Positions 1 through 9,700 of a stretch of DNA of 64,000 bases are shown in pieces. The translations under genes and the position numbers were made by a program. Below the pieces are notes generated by a model. That model ran no database searches. It worked only from the letters and a program-made list of their open reading frames with translations, and was not told the DNA's origin. This stretch comes from Symbiodinium natans. Lineage: Eukaryota; Sar; Dinophyceae; Suessiales; Symbiodiniaceae. Numbering within the stretch: the stretch's first letter is position 1; each line of letters starts with the position of its first letter. Location: positions 608,597-672,596 of the forward strand of contig CAJNDS010002790.1 of assembly GCA_905221605.1 (NCBI GenBank). Reading direction: 5' to 3'.

Positions 1-164
1 TCAGCTGCAATGCAATGGTGTGAAGACGTGCCCACCCCAAGGCCACCCATTCACAACTCGCAGCGAACCAAACCGGAGCCAGCCCAAACCAAGCCGGCAA
101 CATCACATGCGACACATGGGAGTTTACCATAATTTGGGGCACCTTAGGGTTCCTTGTTTAGGGG

Positions 165-2560
165 CCTTTGGCTAGCTTTGGGCTTGAGAGCTCGCTTGGT
201 GCCTTCAAGCTTCTTGCCGCCGTCGCAGCGGCAAGAAGCATCACAGGTGAAGAGATTTTTGAAGGCGAAGCCGCTGTTGACCACCTCAATCTAAGGGTAG
301 CTACTTGGTCTCTTGATATGGGCCACTTAGGGTTTAGGGTTTAGGGTCTAGGGTCTAGGGTCTAGGGTCTAGGGTCTCAGACTCAACAACTCTCTACATC
401 CTAGCCCCCTATTTTCGGGGTAGGGTTGGTGGCAGTGGGATTTCGGGTAATATGCTAGAAGCCCTGACCCCGAAACCCTAAACCCTAAACCCTAAACCCT
501 AAACCCTAAACCCTAAACCCTAAACCCTAAACCCTAAACCCTAAACCCTAAACCCTAGGCCCTAAACCAACTTGAAGGACTGCCCACCTCGTTCAGCAAG
601 GTTCCTGGCAGCCAGGGGCTCTCGCCGACCCGATACCTGGGCGGCAAAACCAGAACCCCAAGCCCTGCGCACCTGAAGCGCGAAGCCCCAAACACCTACA
701 AACCCTAAACACCTACAAACCCTAAACCCTAAACCCTAAACCCTAAACCCTAAACCCTAAACCCTAAACCCTAAACCCTAAACCCTAACCCTAAAACCCC
801 AAGTAAACCCGGGGAGGAGGGAGGGGGGAGGGGGCGGGGGGGCTTTTGAGAAAGCAGCAGAAAACTCAACTCTTGATTGTGGGAATAAACACCAACGAAA
901 GCTTGGTTGTATGTAGGCTACAACTTGATTGTCAGAGCTCCTGACAAGGCCCGCAGCCCCAAGCTGTACCCTATGCCCTGAAAGCCATGATGGGCTGAGG
1001 GTGCAGGGCTTTAGGACTACGCGGCCCTACAACCCCAGACCCCTGGCCCAGGGGCTCGGAGTACGTCTCCCGGTCCTTCGCACACCCCAAGACGTCGTAG
1101 ATGGCGAATGGGCCCGAGATGCCTACAAGAACAGTGCTTACCCTAAAGCCTAAAGCCTAAACCCTAAAGCCCTAAACCCCAAGCCCTGAACCCTAAACCC
1201 TAAACCCTAAGCCCTAAGCCCTAACCCTAAGCATGCATCAGGCCTTGTAGGGCATGGCAGGTCTTTGTGGGGCTTAGAGGCTACAGGCCTTACGATCTAA
1301 GCTTCGAAACCGTAGGCCCTCAGTATAGTCCCTTCTTACAGGGATCCGAAGTATGGGCCCCTGTTCTGTACAGTGCATTTCAGGACTATATAACAAGGGA
1401 CCCAAAGCAAGGGCCCATACTCGGAACCTTAGGTGTGAGCGCTACAGGGACTTTGGGGCTTTGTGGGGTGTCGGGTTGTCGGGGCTCAGTGCCTATGACT
1501 TTTTGGGTTCAGGGTTTTAGGGTTTAGGCCTAGGGCCTATACGCTTGTTTTATTTGGGGAGCCTCAAAGCCCACGATGGTCTGAGCCTACGGAGCGCAGG
1601 CACTTTCCGAGCCCCCTGAACCCCAAACCCTAAACCCTGAATCCCGGGCCGAGACATGCCTGGGGGGAAATGCGGCTTAGGGCTTAGGGTTTAGGGCTTA
1701 GGGCTTGTGGGCTTCGGGTTTCGGGAAAAAAGTGAAGCCCTGAAGAAGACAAACGGTCCCCAGTGTGCCCTCAAACCTCCTGCCTTTCCCGATGCCCTCC
1801 GACTTGCCCTTGACGTCAAATGGGTTGACGGCCTCCGATTTTTCGGACTGACAAGGGTGGCGGGGCCCAAACTACGTTAAACCCCTAAACCCTAAACAGT
1901 TGGGGGGTTGCAGGTTCTGGGTTTGAAGTTCAGGTTTGGGAAAGGGTGGGGGGGGGGGGGGGTTTTGGGGGCTGACGTGTGGGAAATCTGCAACAAACCC
2001 CTAAACCCTAAACCGCTCCCCAAGAGCACCCGAACTTTCCCCATGAACACCTCCAAGAAGGAGCCCCAGGGGCCTTGTTCAGGGGTCACTTCGCAGGACC
2101 GTGGTTTTTGGGCTTACTTGGAGGTTCATGGTACTTACTAACCAATTATAACTGTACTTATAACCCTACTTATAATGCCCCTAAAGGGCCTTATAGGGGT
2201 TATCCCATTTATAAGTAGGCTTATAAGCCCAGTTACAAGTGGTTATTAAGTCCCATGAACCTTCAAGTAGGGTTCCGGACCGAGGGCTTAGGGCTTTCAG
2301 GCTCTGGGCCCGAAGGTTTACCTAGAACCCCTACCCTAAAGCCTAAGGGTTTAGGGTTTAGGGTTTAGGGTTTAGGGTTTAGGGTTAAGACCTAAATTCT
2401 CTAAACCCTAAACCTAGGACCAAAGGTCTCCCTAGAATCCCTCGGACCCCAAACCCAAGGCCTAGCCTGGTTGGGTGGATAGAGCCAGCTCGCGCTTTCC
2501 ATGTCCGGATTTGCCGCCTGGGCTTTCCTCAGCTCACAAGCACTTCCAGGACTTTGTAGG
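165..2560 (-). CDS. Unidentified multi-exon gene (exon set)
   Basis: Between telomere-like repeats, short stretches of ordinary complexity read as open minus-strand frames with protein-like composition: about 165-290 (contains VVNSGFAFKNLF), 590-657 (LVLPPRYRVGESPWLPGTLL), 1052-1142 (GPFAIYDVLGCAKDRETYSE), 1745-1862 (SEAVNPFDVKGKSEGIGKG), 2025-2100 (PEQGPWGSFLEVFMGKVRVL) and 2470-2550 (ELRKAQAANPDMESASWLYP). Each is flanked by CCCTAAA or TTTAGGG repeats, as are the exons of the recognisable genes further right. I do not recognise the product and cannot fix the splice sites. Grouping them into one gene is inference; two genes or pseudo-exons are possible. Confidence 0.35.
471..800. repeat. Interstitial telomere-like (CCCTAAA)n arrays
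   Basis: Perfect to near-perfect CCCTAAA heptamers at 471-556 and 715-797 flank a 150-bp non-repetitive block. The unit is the plant/dinoflagellate-type telomere repeat, but the arrays are short, internal and in both orientations across the window. Confidence 0.95.
2100..2275. mobile_element. MITE-like inverted-repeat element, family D
   Basis: The ends are inverted copies: the left end reads ACTTGGAGGTTCATGGTACTT and the right end reads the complement, CCCATGAACCTTCAAGTA. The interior is A/T-rich and also palindromic (CTTATAA/TTATAAG). Related copies lie at 11.74-11.87, 18.41-18.66, 23.94-24.05 and 33.91-34.04 kb, with a partial copy near 12.68 kb. It has no coding capacity, so it is a non-autonomous element. 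Confidence 0.75.
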
Positions 2561-2814
2561 GGTTTGGGGGTTTTTCGAAAACCCTAAACCCTAAACCCTT
2601 ATCCCTAGGCCCCAGGCCCTAAGCCCTAAGCCCTAAGCCCTAAGCCCTAAACCCTAAACCCTAAACCCTCCTTCACCCTTCCTCACCCTCAGCCCGAAGC
2701 CGCGGAGATGCAGAGCTACGATGGTTGGTGGCCCACACGTCCCCAACCCGCTGCATCCTAAGCCTCGCACCCGAAAGCCCGAAACCCTACACCCTGTAAC
2801 CCTAAACCCTAAGC

Positions 2815-2946
2815 CCTATAACCCTGTAACCCTGTAACCCTGTAACCCTGTAACCCTGTAACCCTGTAACCCTGTAACCCTGTAACCCTGTAACCCTGTA
2901 ACCCTGTAACCCTGTAACCCTGTAACCCTGTAACCCTGTAACCCTA
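2815..2946. repeat. Variant telomere-like 8-bp array (CCCTGTAA)n
   Basis: About 15 nearly perfect copies of the octamer CCCTGTAA sit between ordinary CCCTAAA repeats. This is a locally homogenised variant of the heptamer. The open frame seen through it on the minus strand is a repeat artefact. Confidence 0.95.
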
Positions 2947-3349
2947 AACCTTGTAGCCCTAAACCCTAAACCCTCAACCCTACCAGCAACTACCCTCAGC
3001 CACACTGGCGGCTAAAGGAATCTTGGTCGGGGGCGGGGTCTGGGCCTGAAGACCCTAAAGCCCCTGAAAAAAGAAACATCCCAAAAAATCCTGCAGATCC
3101 TTTCGGTTTGTGGTTCGGGCCGGGACTTCCGAGTTTTGGGTTCTAGAGAGTTTTAGGCCTTGGGGCTTTAGGATGTTAGGGGTTTGGGGGGTTGGGGACG
3201 TTGGCAGGGTTTGGGCGTTCTAGGCGGAGGCTGAGAGCCGGTTTCGCGCTCGCAGGATTTAGGGTTCAGGGGTGTACGTAAACCCCAAACTCCATGAGAA
3301 GGCAAAGCTGACCCGCCAGGCTCTTTAAGGCTTGCGTTTGGAGTCTTGT

Positions 3350-5202
3350 TAGGGTTTAGGGTACATCTTGGGATGTTCCTCCTTACACTAACAGTCCTTC
3401 CTAGGGATTTAAAATAGGGGGTACTCTAATCCCTTTTAAGGACTGTTGGTATAAGGGCTAACATCCCAAGGTACATCCCAAGGCGTGCGGCGCCCCCAAA
3501 AAGGGCGCGAAACTTTTCCGGCCGGCTGTCGCGGGAAGCGTCGGACTCCAGGAAGCACTCCACCTCCTGCGCCTTGTCCTTCCCGGAGGCGAAGGCGCCT
3601 TGCAGATATCCCGACCACCTGGGGTGGAGCGCCTCCCCGGCCAGGAACAGCCGGCCATGCCGGGCATTGACCACCTCCCAGCTGCTGTCTTTCCTTTGCT
3701 GAACTTGGAACCCTGGCAAAAGTTAGAAGTTGTCATCTTAGCTGCTTCTTAGGAATTATAGTACCCAAAGGTTTTAAAATTATTCCCAAGTATCCCTAAG
3801 TTTCATGGAGTGGGTGGGAAGGAAGGAGTAGGAGCCCCTGAAGAAGGGATCCGACGACCAGCGGGTGGCCTCAACTGCCTGGATGGCGGGCGGGTGGAGG
3901 TACATCTCGGCCAGCGCCGCCGCCAACTCCTCAGGGTAGCTTTCCATGGTTTAGGGTTTAGGGTTTAGGGTTTCGGGTTTAGGGTTTAGAGTTTAGGGTT
4001 TAGGGTTTACGGAATAGGGGTACCCCATTTATACCCAAATAGAATGGAAAGCCCCTTAAAAGGGACCTCCAAAAAGGGTACCCTACTTCGGAAACCTCCA
4101 CATCTGCGGGTCCATCTTATGGAGTGGCATTCTTGTGAGTACGGACACACCCCACAAAAGAGACCCCCATTTCGGACTTGGAGGGCACGCCTTTTTGGGG
4201 TTGGTTACTTTGCAAGGGAACCTTGAGCCGAAAAAAGGAGAAAGGGTACCTCTGGGCTACCAATTTCAGTGAGAAGTGCCTGCTTCAACGCTTCTTCCGT
4301 GAGCTTCTCGGCCCGACGCCCCTCGTCGCCGGTGGCAGTGACGATCGCCAGATCCTTGGGGGGACGAAGTGACCCCAAAAAATGGCAGGCCTTACTGGGA
4401 GGGTTTGGGGTTTAGGGTGGGGTTGGGTAGGGTTTAGGGCTTATAACCCATTTTGCCTGTATAGTTATTTGTAGTAGTATAGGGTATACGAACCCAAATT
4501 TCAGGGTTCATGTAATTCCTAGACCCGAGAGTAACCTGGGAATTAAAAGGGTGCCCTTTTTGGTTTAAAGGGGCTTGTAAGGCAACCCAAACCCTAAGAA
4601 AAGGGAACAAGGGCCCCTACCCTGGGTCCTAGTAGCCCTAAACCCTAAACCCTAAACCCGAAACCCTAGACCCTAAACCCTAAACCCTAAACCGTGTATT
4701 TCCCCCAAGGATCTGGCTCCAGGGGCTGCCAGACCACCCAGCGCCCCCGGGGCAGCCCGGCCCGGAGGGCGTAGCGGGGCCCGGAGGGCTCCCAGAGTGG
4801 CCCCGCCAGCTTCACGAAGACCTGGTTTGGGGTTTAGGGTTTAGGGTTTGGGGCTTGGGGTTTAGGGTTTAGGGTTTAGGGTTTAGGGTTTGGGGTTTGG
4901 GGTTTAGGGTTTGGGGTTTAGGGTTTAGGGTTTAGGGATTAGGGTTGAAAGTCATCCCTTAAAGATTTTTGAAGGAATGAAGTACCCCTAGATCATCCCT
5001 TAAAGGGAAACGAATAGGGTAATTCATTCCCTCATCCCCTACTAAGAACCAGGGGGCCTTGGTGTAGCAGCACATCCTCATGGACCCAAGCCTTGGTCCA
5101 GCCCAGCAACCACTACTTGCAATAATCAAGCACACCCTTTTTGTGAAAGGTTGGGTACTTTAAATAAGAGAACCTAGGACTCCCCCCCCTCAAAAAAAAC
5201 AA

Positions 5203-5233
<31 letters not shown>

Positions 5234-6519
5234 ATATATGTGTATATATATATATATATGTAAGGAACCACTGGGCCACCAAGAAGCGCGTCCGCCATGG
5301 GCGCGGGCAGCGGCGGGGAGAAGGCGATGGCGCCGGCGTTCAGGACGCCCACGCTCACGGTGCAGAGCACCGATCGGGCAAGCACCTGCCTCCCATCCCG
5401 GCAGCTCACCTTCTGGCTGGTTCTTATAGTAGGGAACCCTAGATCCCTCTACATAATACCCTTTAAGTTTAGGGTTTAGGGTTTAAGGGATTTTAGAGGG
5501 CACCTCATTCCCCCATTCCCTACAAAGACCCAGGGGGCCTTGACGTGGTCAGGGGCTTGATCCACGCGCTCCACGATGCAGTTGAGGTGCACGGTGGCAT
5601 TTTCCGGCACGGCAGGCGCGATCGTCACGAAGCCCCGAGCATCATCCACGAAGAAGTTCCTATACTCCCCTTAGAACCTTAATAAAATATGTTTCTTAAT
5701 ATCCTCGTGGGCTTTTTCTGAACAAAAATAGAAAAGATCCCAAGGGGGATATAGGTTCTCCTCGCTGAAATCATCCCAGGTGTGCTCTTCGTGGACATTG
5801 TGCTTGACGGAGATCTGGTCGGAGCTCTCCCCATACCTTGGGGACGACATGAACCCTACAAGGGTTTATGGCTCATATAATACCTTAGTAGGCATGATAG
5901 TAGTATAGGGTATATGACGCCAATTTTAAGGGTTTATGCCTCATATACCTTAATAAGAACTCTATAGTCGTAAAGGGTACATGACCCCAGTTTTGGGGTT
6001 CATATTTTGGTCCCCAAGGTACTCAAAGTCGACCATCCAAAACTCCACCGCCGCGTCTACGGCCCCAGATGCGGGGGGCCAGCCATGCTGCGCCAAGGCC
6101 TCCGCCAGGCTGAGGTCCGGCGTCGCCTTGCCAGCCTCACCATCCTCCACGCGCTCCTGCGCGTGCTCGAAGGCCTCCATACGTCCCATGGCCTCTTCAG
6201 TCACATCCACAGGCCCTTCGGGGCCTTTGAGGAGGAACACCGTTCCGGCTTCGTCATCCAGGTGGCCTCGCAAGCCGCAGGCCTGCGCGCGGCTCCAGAT
6301 CGGGTTGGCGCCAAGCCCTTGGACCCAGTTGGCCCCTTCCTCCACCCGGCGCCCGCAGAAGTCCCGGCTGCGAAGACGTCCGCCCAGCTGCGCAGAGGCC
6401 TCCAGCAGCACGCAGCGATGGGAGGCGGCCAAATGATCCAGGGCAGTCAAACCGGCCAGCCCACCGCCTATGATGCACACGTCCACGCCGCCATGATCGC
6501 TCCATTCCGAGCTGGCCAT
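3350..6519 (-). CDS. Flavin-containing amine oxidase (polyamine oxidase type), multi-exon gene
   Basis: The gene encodes an FAD-dependent amine oxidase, probably oxidising a polyamine. The chosen start is the Met at 6519 (MASSEW), which is followed within about 12 residues by the Rossmann dinucleotide-binding motif CIIGGGLAGLTALD and by LLEASAQLGGRLRS. Exons, 5' to 3': 6519-6023, 5836-5759, 5659-5539, 5409-5288, 5091-5058, 4821-4714, 4354 to about 4260, about 3948-3795 and about 3715-3480. Joining them gives the family's successive blocks DFEYGESSDQ, DDARGFVTIA, SVGVLNAGAIAFSPPLP, CCYTKVFVKLAGPLW, IVTATGDEGRR, DPFFRGSYSF and the C-terminal FAD motif FLAGEALHPRWSGYLQGAF. A last short exon after the MITE at 3368-3470 may run into telomere-like repeat and stop. 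The substrate cannot be read from the sequence. Confidence 0.9.
3368..3470. mobile_element. Palindromic MITE, family A, with 7-bp target duplication
   Basis: A 103-bp near-palindrome begins TTGGGATGTTCC and ends with the complement, ACATCCCAAG. Matching inner arms read ACTAACAGTCCTT and AAGGACTGTTGGT. It is flanked on both sides by GTACATC (3361-3367 and 3471-3477), a convincing target-site duplication. Full or partial relatives lie at 8.82, 28.8, 29.3, 29.9, 31.97, 62.51 and 63.63 kb. This copy lies just after the last conserved amine-oxidase exon and probably forms an intron there. Confidence 0.85.
4010..4260. mobile_element. Two nested or adjacent MITE-like elements (families B and E-like)
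   Basis: Positions 4015-4090 (GGGGTACCCCATTTATACCC with TACCCTACTTCGGAAAC) match copies at 27.5, 34.83 and 38.06 kb. Positions 4200-4260 (GGTTACTTTGCAAGGGAACC ... GGGTACCTCTGGGCTACC) match 18.55-18.62, 25.07-25.14 and 38.43-38.58 kb. Both lie inside an amine-oxidase intron and have no coding capacity. Confidence 0.65.
4355..4713 (-). other. Amine oxidase intron 6: GA-AG, with GATC duplication and telomere-like interior
   Basis: The border reads CCA|GATCCTTGGGGG...CCCCCCAAG|GATCTGGCG. The direct repeat is GATC, and the terminal inverted repeat is CTTGGGGG with its complement. Joining gives LEPDLAIVTATG in frame. On the gene strand the interior has TTTAGGG near the donor and CCCTAAA near the acceptor. 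Confidence 0.8.
5092..5287 (-). other. Amine oxidase intron 4: GC-AG, with GCTT duplication and inverted ends
   Basis: The intron starts GCTTCTTGGTGGCCCAG and ends CTGGGCTGGACCAAG|GCTTGGG. The terminal inverted repeat is clear, and GCTT is the duplicated target. The spliced frame reads MADALGSMRMCCYTK and joins a 34-nt micro-exon (5091-5058). Confidence 0.82.
5195..5262. repeat. (TA)n/(TG)n microsatellite
   Basis: An alternating TATATA/TGTATA tract sits inside amine-oxidase intron 4. It explains the poly-(YI) open frame on the minus strand. Confidence 0.95.
5410..5538 (-). other. Amine oxidase intron 3: GC-AG intron formed by an inverted-repeat element
   Basis: The junction GTCAAG|GCCCCCTGGGTCTT...CCAGAAG|GTGAGC keeps the frame (DHV-K-VSCRDG). 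The intron ends are complementary (GGGTCTTTGTAGGG against CCCTACTATAAGAACC), and AAGG is duplicated at both borders. These are the same ends as MITE family C, so the intron is the element, with a GC donor taken from the target. Confidence 0.8.
5660..5758 (-). other. Amine oxidase intron 2: GA-AG intron formed by MITE family F
   Basis: This 99-bp intron begins GAACCTATATCCCCCTTGG and ends TAAGGGGAGTATAG|GAACTTC. The ends are inverted repeats and GAA is duplicated. Splicing there gives SEENFFVDDARG in frame. No GT or GC donor gives a sensible junction, so the donor is most simply GA. Confidence 0.78.
6023..6519 (-). CDS. Amine oxidase exon 1 (FAD-binding N-terminus)
   Basis: This exon carries the GGGLAGL nucleotide-binding loop and the GGRLRS motif, then an acidic helical region ending ...FWMVDFE. 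The donor is placed at 6022 (GA|GTACCTTGGG) because joining to 5836 restores DFEYGESSD, as in fungal and plant polyamine oxidases. The frame stays open upstream to 6648, but that part overlaps the end of the tyrosinase-like gene and does not look conserved. Confidence 0.88.
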
Positions 6520-6589
6520 GGCGTGCGTGCTGAGCCAAAGCTTGCAAGCACAGAATCCAAGCGAAGTGTGTGTAACGTGTGCAACGTGT

Positions 6590-6778
6590 GTACATGGCCT
6601 CCCTTCATTCCTGGAAACCCTGAGGCCCAGCCAAGGTTCAGCATCCACGTCATGCTGCTGCGGTCGATGTCCGAGTGGTACCCCGTAAAGGCCGCCGCCT
6701 CATTGGGCGAGGTCGTCACATCGAGCAGGTCCTTGCCGAACTTGATGTGAGCCTGCGTGTAGAAGCCAGCGAGCCGGG
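6590..6778 (-). CDS. Tyrosinase-like last recognisable exon (CuB region)
   Basis: The exon reads FYTQAHIKFGKDLLDVTTSP, then NEAAAFTGYHSDIDRSSMTW, resembling the H...GGdm...SP.dP.F..HH.niDR block. The frame remains open to a stop at 6468, overlapping the start of the amine oxidase, so this gene may end there or splice earlier. Confidence 0.7.
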
Positions 6779-9700
6779 CTTACTAAACCCTAAACCCCAA
6801 ACTCTAAAGCCTAAACCCTAAACCCCAAACCCTAAACTTCAGGGCTCAGGGCGGCGAAGGGAATCACAGGAGTGCTTTGGGGTCTCAGGGCTGTTGGGAA
6901 ACCTTACCACCCCAAGAAGACGAGGGTCCAACTTCAACTCCCTAAACCCTATACCCTGAACCCCAAACCCAAACCCTAAACCCTGAACCCTAAACCCTAA
7001 ACCCTAAACCCGAACCCCAAACACTAAACCCTAAACCCTGAACCCCAAACCCCAAATCCCAAATCCCAAACCCTGAACCCCAAACCCCAAATCCCTAAAC
7101 CCTAAGCCCTAAACCCTAAACCCTAAACCCAGGCAAGCCTGGGAGTGGAAGAAGTGGGGATAGATGGGCGACGTCTTCTTGCCGAGGTGGAGCCTTTCCC
7201 GGACGAAGCCGTAGAGCATGTAGTCCTGGTGAAGGCTTAGGGTTTAGAGGGTCACTGTTCTAGCATTCATTCCAGGCTTAGGAAAAAAAGCCACCCGCCC
7301 AAAGAATCCCATAACATTAAGAAAATAAAAGGTTTCATCTTCCCCCAAAGAATTTTACCTACCCACCGTTTAGGGGGTTTCGGGGGTTTAGGGGGTTTAG
7401 GGGGTTTGGGGGGTTTAGGGGGTTTAGGGAGTTTTGGGTTTTGGGTTTCGGGTTTTGCCCGAAAACACAGCAAAGCTGGTACCACCGGGCGTGGGGAACC
7501 GCACTTTAAGACACTCCAAGAAAGGTGAGGGCGTTCGAAGGGACCTTGAATTTGCCCATCGAGATCTGGGGTTTCCGAAATCGGTCTGAGGATCAGGCTT
7601 CAGGGAAATTGAGGGCTTGGGGCTTCATTGGGGCTTAGGGTCAGGGGAATCCGAAGTCAAACGCTAATTGGGGCTTCTGGTGGCTCAAGAGCTTCGCAAG
7701 CGTAGGACATGGAATCCGAAACCCGAGCCCCCTCAAGCGCCCCCTCAAGCCTGTACCTGTTCAGGGCGTACTTTATGAGAAATCAAACCTCAGAAGGTTT
7801 AAACCTTGATTTCCACCACTCAAAGGCTTCACTTACCTTCTCCGTATTTTGGAAGGAGACGAGAATAGGCAGCCCTAAACCAAAAGGCCCCTCAGTAATC
7901 ATGGACTGTTGCTATAAGAAGGTTTCCACGCAGACTTCAATATAAACCCCAAAAAGGCCCCACATTACCCCAAACCCACGGTCCCTACGCAAGCTGCTTC
8001 TTTCGGGTTTAATTAGGGTTTAGGGTTTAGGGCTTAGGGCTTGGGGCCTCTCAAACCCTGAGCCCTAAACCTTAACGCCACAAACCCCAGCGCAGTCCCC
8101 ACACATCGTCTTCATGATTTCCTGCAGCACTTGCGTGAAGGCGTCGGATTTCGTACTCTCCTGCAGCCCAGGTCAGGATTTTATGTACAATTTGTTGGGG
8201 TTCAGGGACTCTAGAAGAAACCCTGAATCCGAACCTAGAAGCCCTGAACCCCAGAAACCCTGAACCCTAGCAACCCCAGAAAGCTTGAACCCTAAAAACC
8301 CTGAACCCTCGAAGACCTTTTTTGGAACCCTAAACCCCCGAACCCGGCCCCTGAAAGACCCCTAACACCCCAATGCCAGATTCCCAAAGGAGGGTCCAGA
8401 GTTCGCTTAGGGCCTCTTGTGGGGCGTTTAGGGTGTTTAGGGTTTTTAGGATTTAGGGGTTTAGGGTTTTTAGGCTTTTTGGTGGGAATTGCCACTTGGG
8501 TCATCTTGGGGCTAGAGGGGGATCGGCAGGAATTGCCATCTTGGGTCATCTTGGGGTTTAGGGGTCGGGGGTTTGGGGTGAGCCTAGCCCTGAACGCCTT
8601 GCTATCACAGAGGCCCCTGGGGCAGCCTAGACAGGACCAGACCACGTACGCTGAACCCTAAACCCCCTAAAACCCCTAAACCCCCCCAAGCCCCTATACC
8701 CCCTAGACGCCCAAAACACGCCCAAAACCCCCTCCCTAAACCGCCCAAACTCCCTTAGACTCCCTTGCACTCCCTGACGCTCCCTTAAACTCGCTTAAAG
8801 TCCCTGAACTCCCTTAAACTCCCGAATAGGGATTATCGTACCCCTACCTTTTTTCCCTAGTAAGGACTGTTAGCACAAGGGGGAACAACCCTAAACCCTA
8901 AACCCTAAACCCTAAACCCTAAACCCTAAACCCTAAACCCTAAACCCTAAACCCTAAACCCTAAACCCTAAACCCTAAACCCTAAACCCTAAACCCTAAA
9001 CCCCAACACTTAGTACAAGGGGGGGGAAATGCCAACCAACACCCCCAAAAAGCGGCTCCCTGAGCACCTCCTCGGCGGCCGCTGCAAGCTCCCGGACGGC
9101 CTTGCGCACGCCAGTGCCATAGTCGTCCTGGCATGGGTTTTCCCTACTACCTAGGGTTTAGGGTTTAGGGTTTAGGGTTTAGGGTCTAGGGTTTAGGGCC
9201 CCCTCTATACTACACCCCCCTAGGTTCTTCCCAGAATCTTTTGGCTATTTAAGGATAATCAAGCCTGGCTAAAGGCTTCGGGCTTAGGGCTTGCGGCTTA
9301 GCGTTTCGGGGTTGAGGGGTTTAGGGTGTAGGATTTAGGGTTAGGATTTAGGGCTTAGGGCCTAGGGCTTATTGGTTTGGGGTTCAGTGTTTGGTCCCGC
9401 AATCGTCCTGGCTCAAGGCGTAGGGCTTGGGAGTCACAGCTTTGGAGTTTAGGGCTTAGGATTTAGTATTTATAAGGGTTTAGGGTTCAGGGTAAGTTCT
9501 GTACCTTAAACACCTCTTAAACCCCCTCAAACCCCAAAAGCCTAGACCCCAAAACCCTAAACCCGAAACCCCCTGCACCTTAACCCTAAACCCGAAACCC
9601 CCCCAGAACCTAAACCCTAAACCCGAAACTCCAAAACCTAAACCTTCAGCGGATACGAGTAGGGGACCCTTGGGGATATAGACCTTCTGAATAAGGTCCC

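Noticed and set aside
2690-2765. Plus-strand peptide AEMQSYDGWWPTRPQPAAS, reminiscent of a peroxidase-like start
   Set aside because: Too short, on the opposite strand to all other genes, and no supporting neighbouring exon.
5981-6750. Plus-strand frames of 151 and 247 codons
   Set aside because: Antisense of amine-oxidase exon 1, which carries clear FAD-binding motifs.
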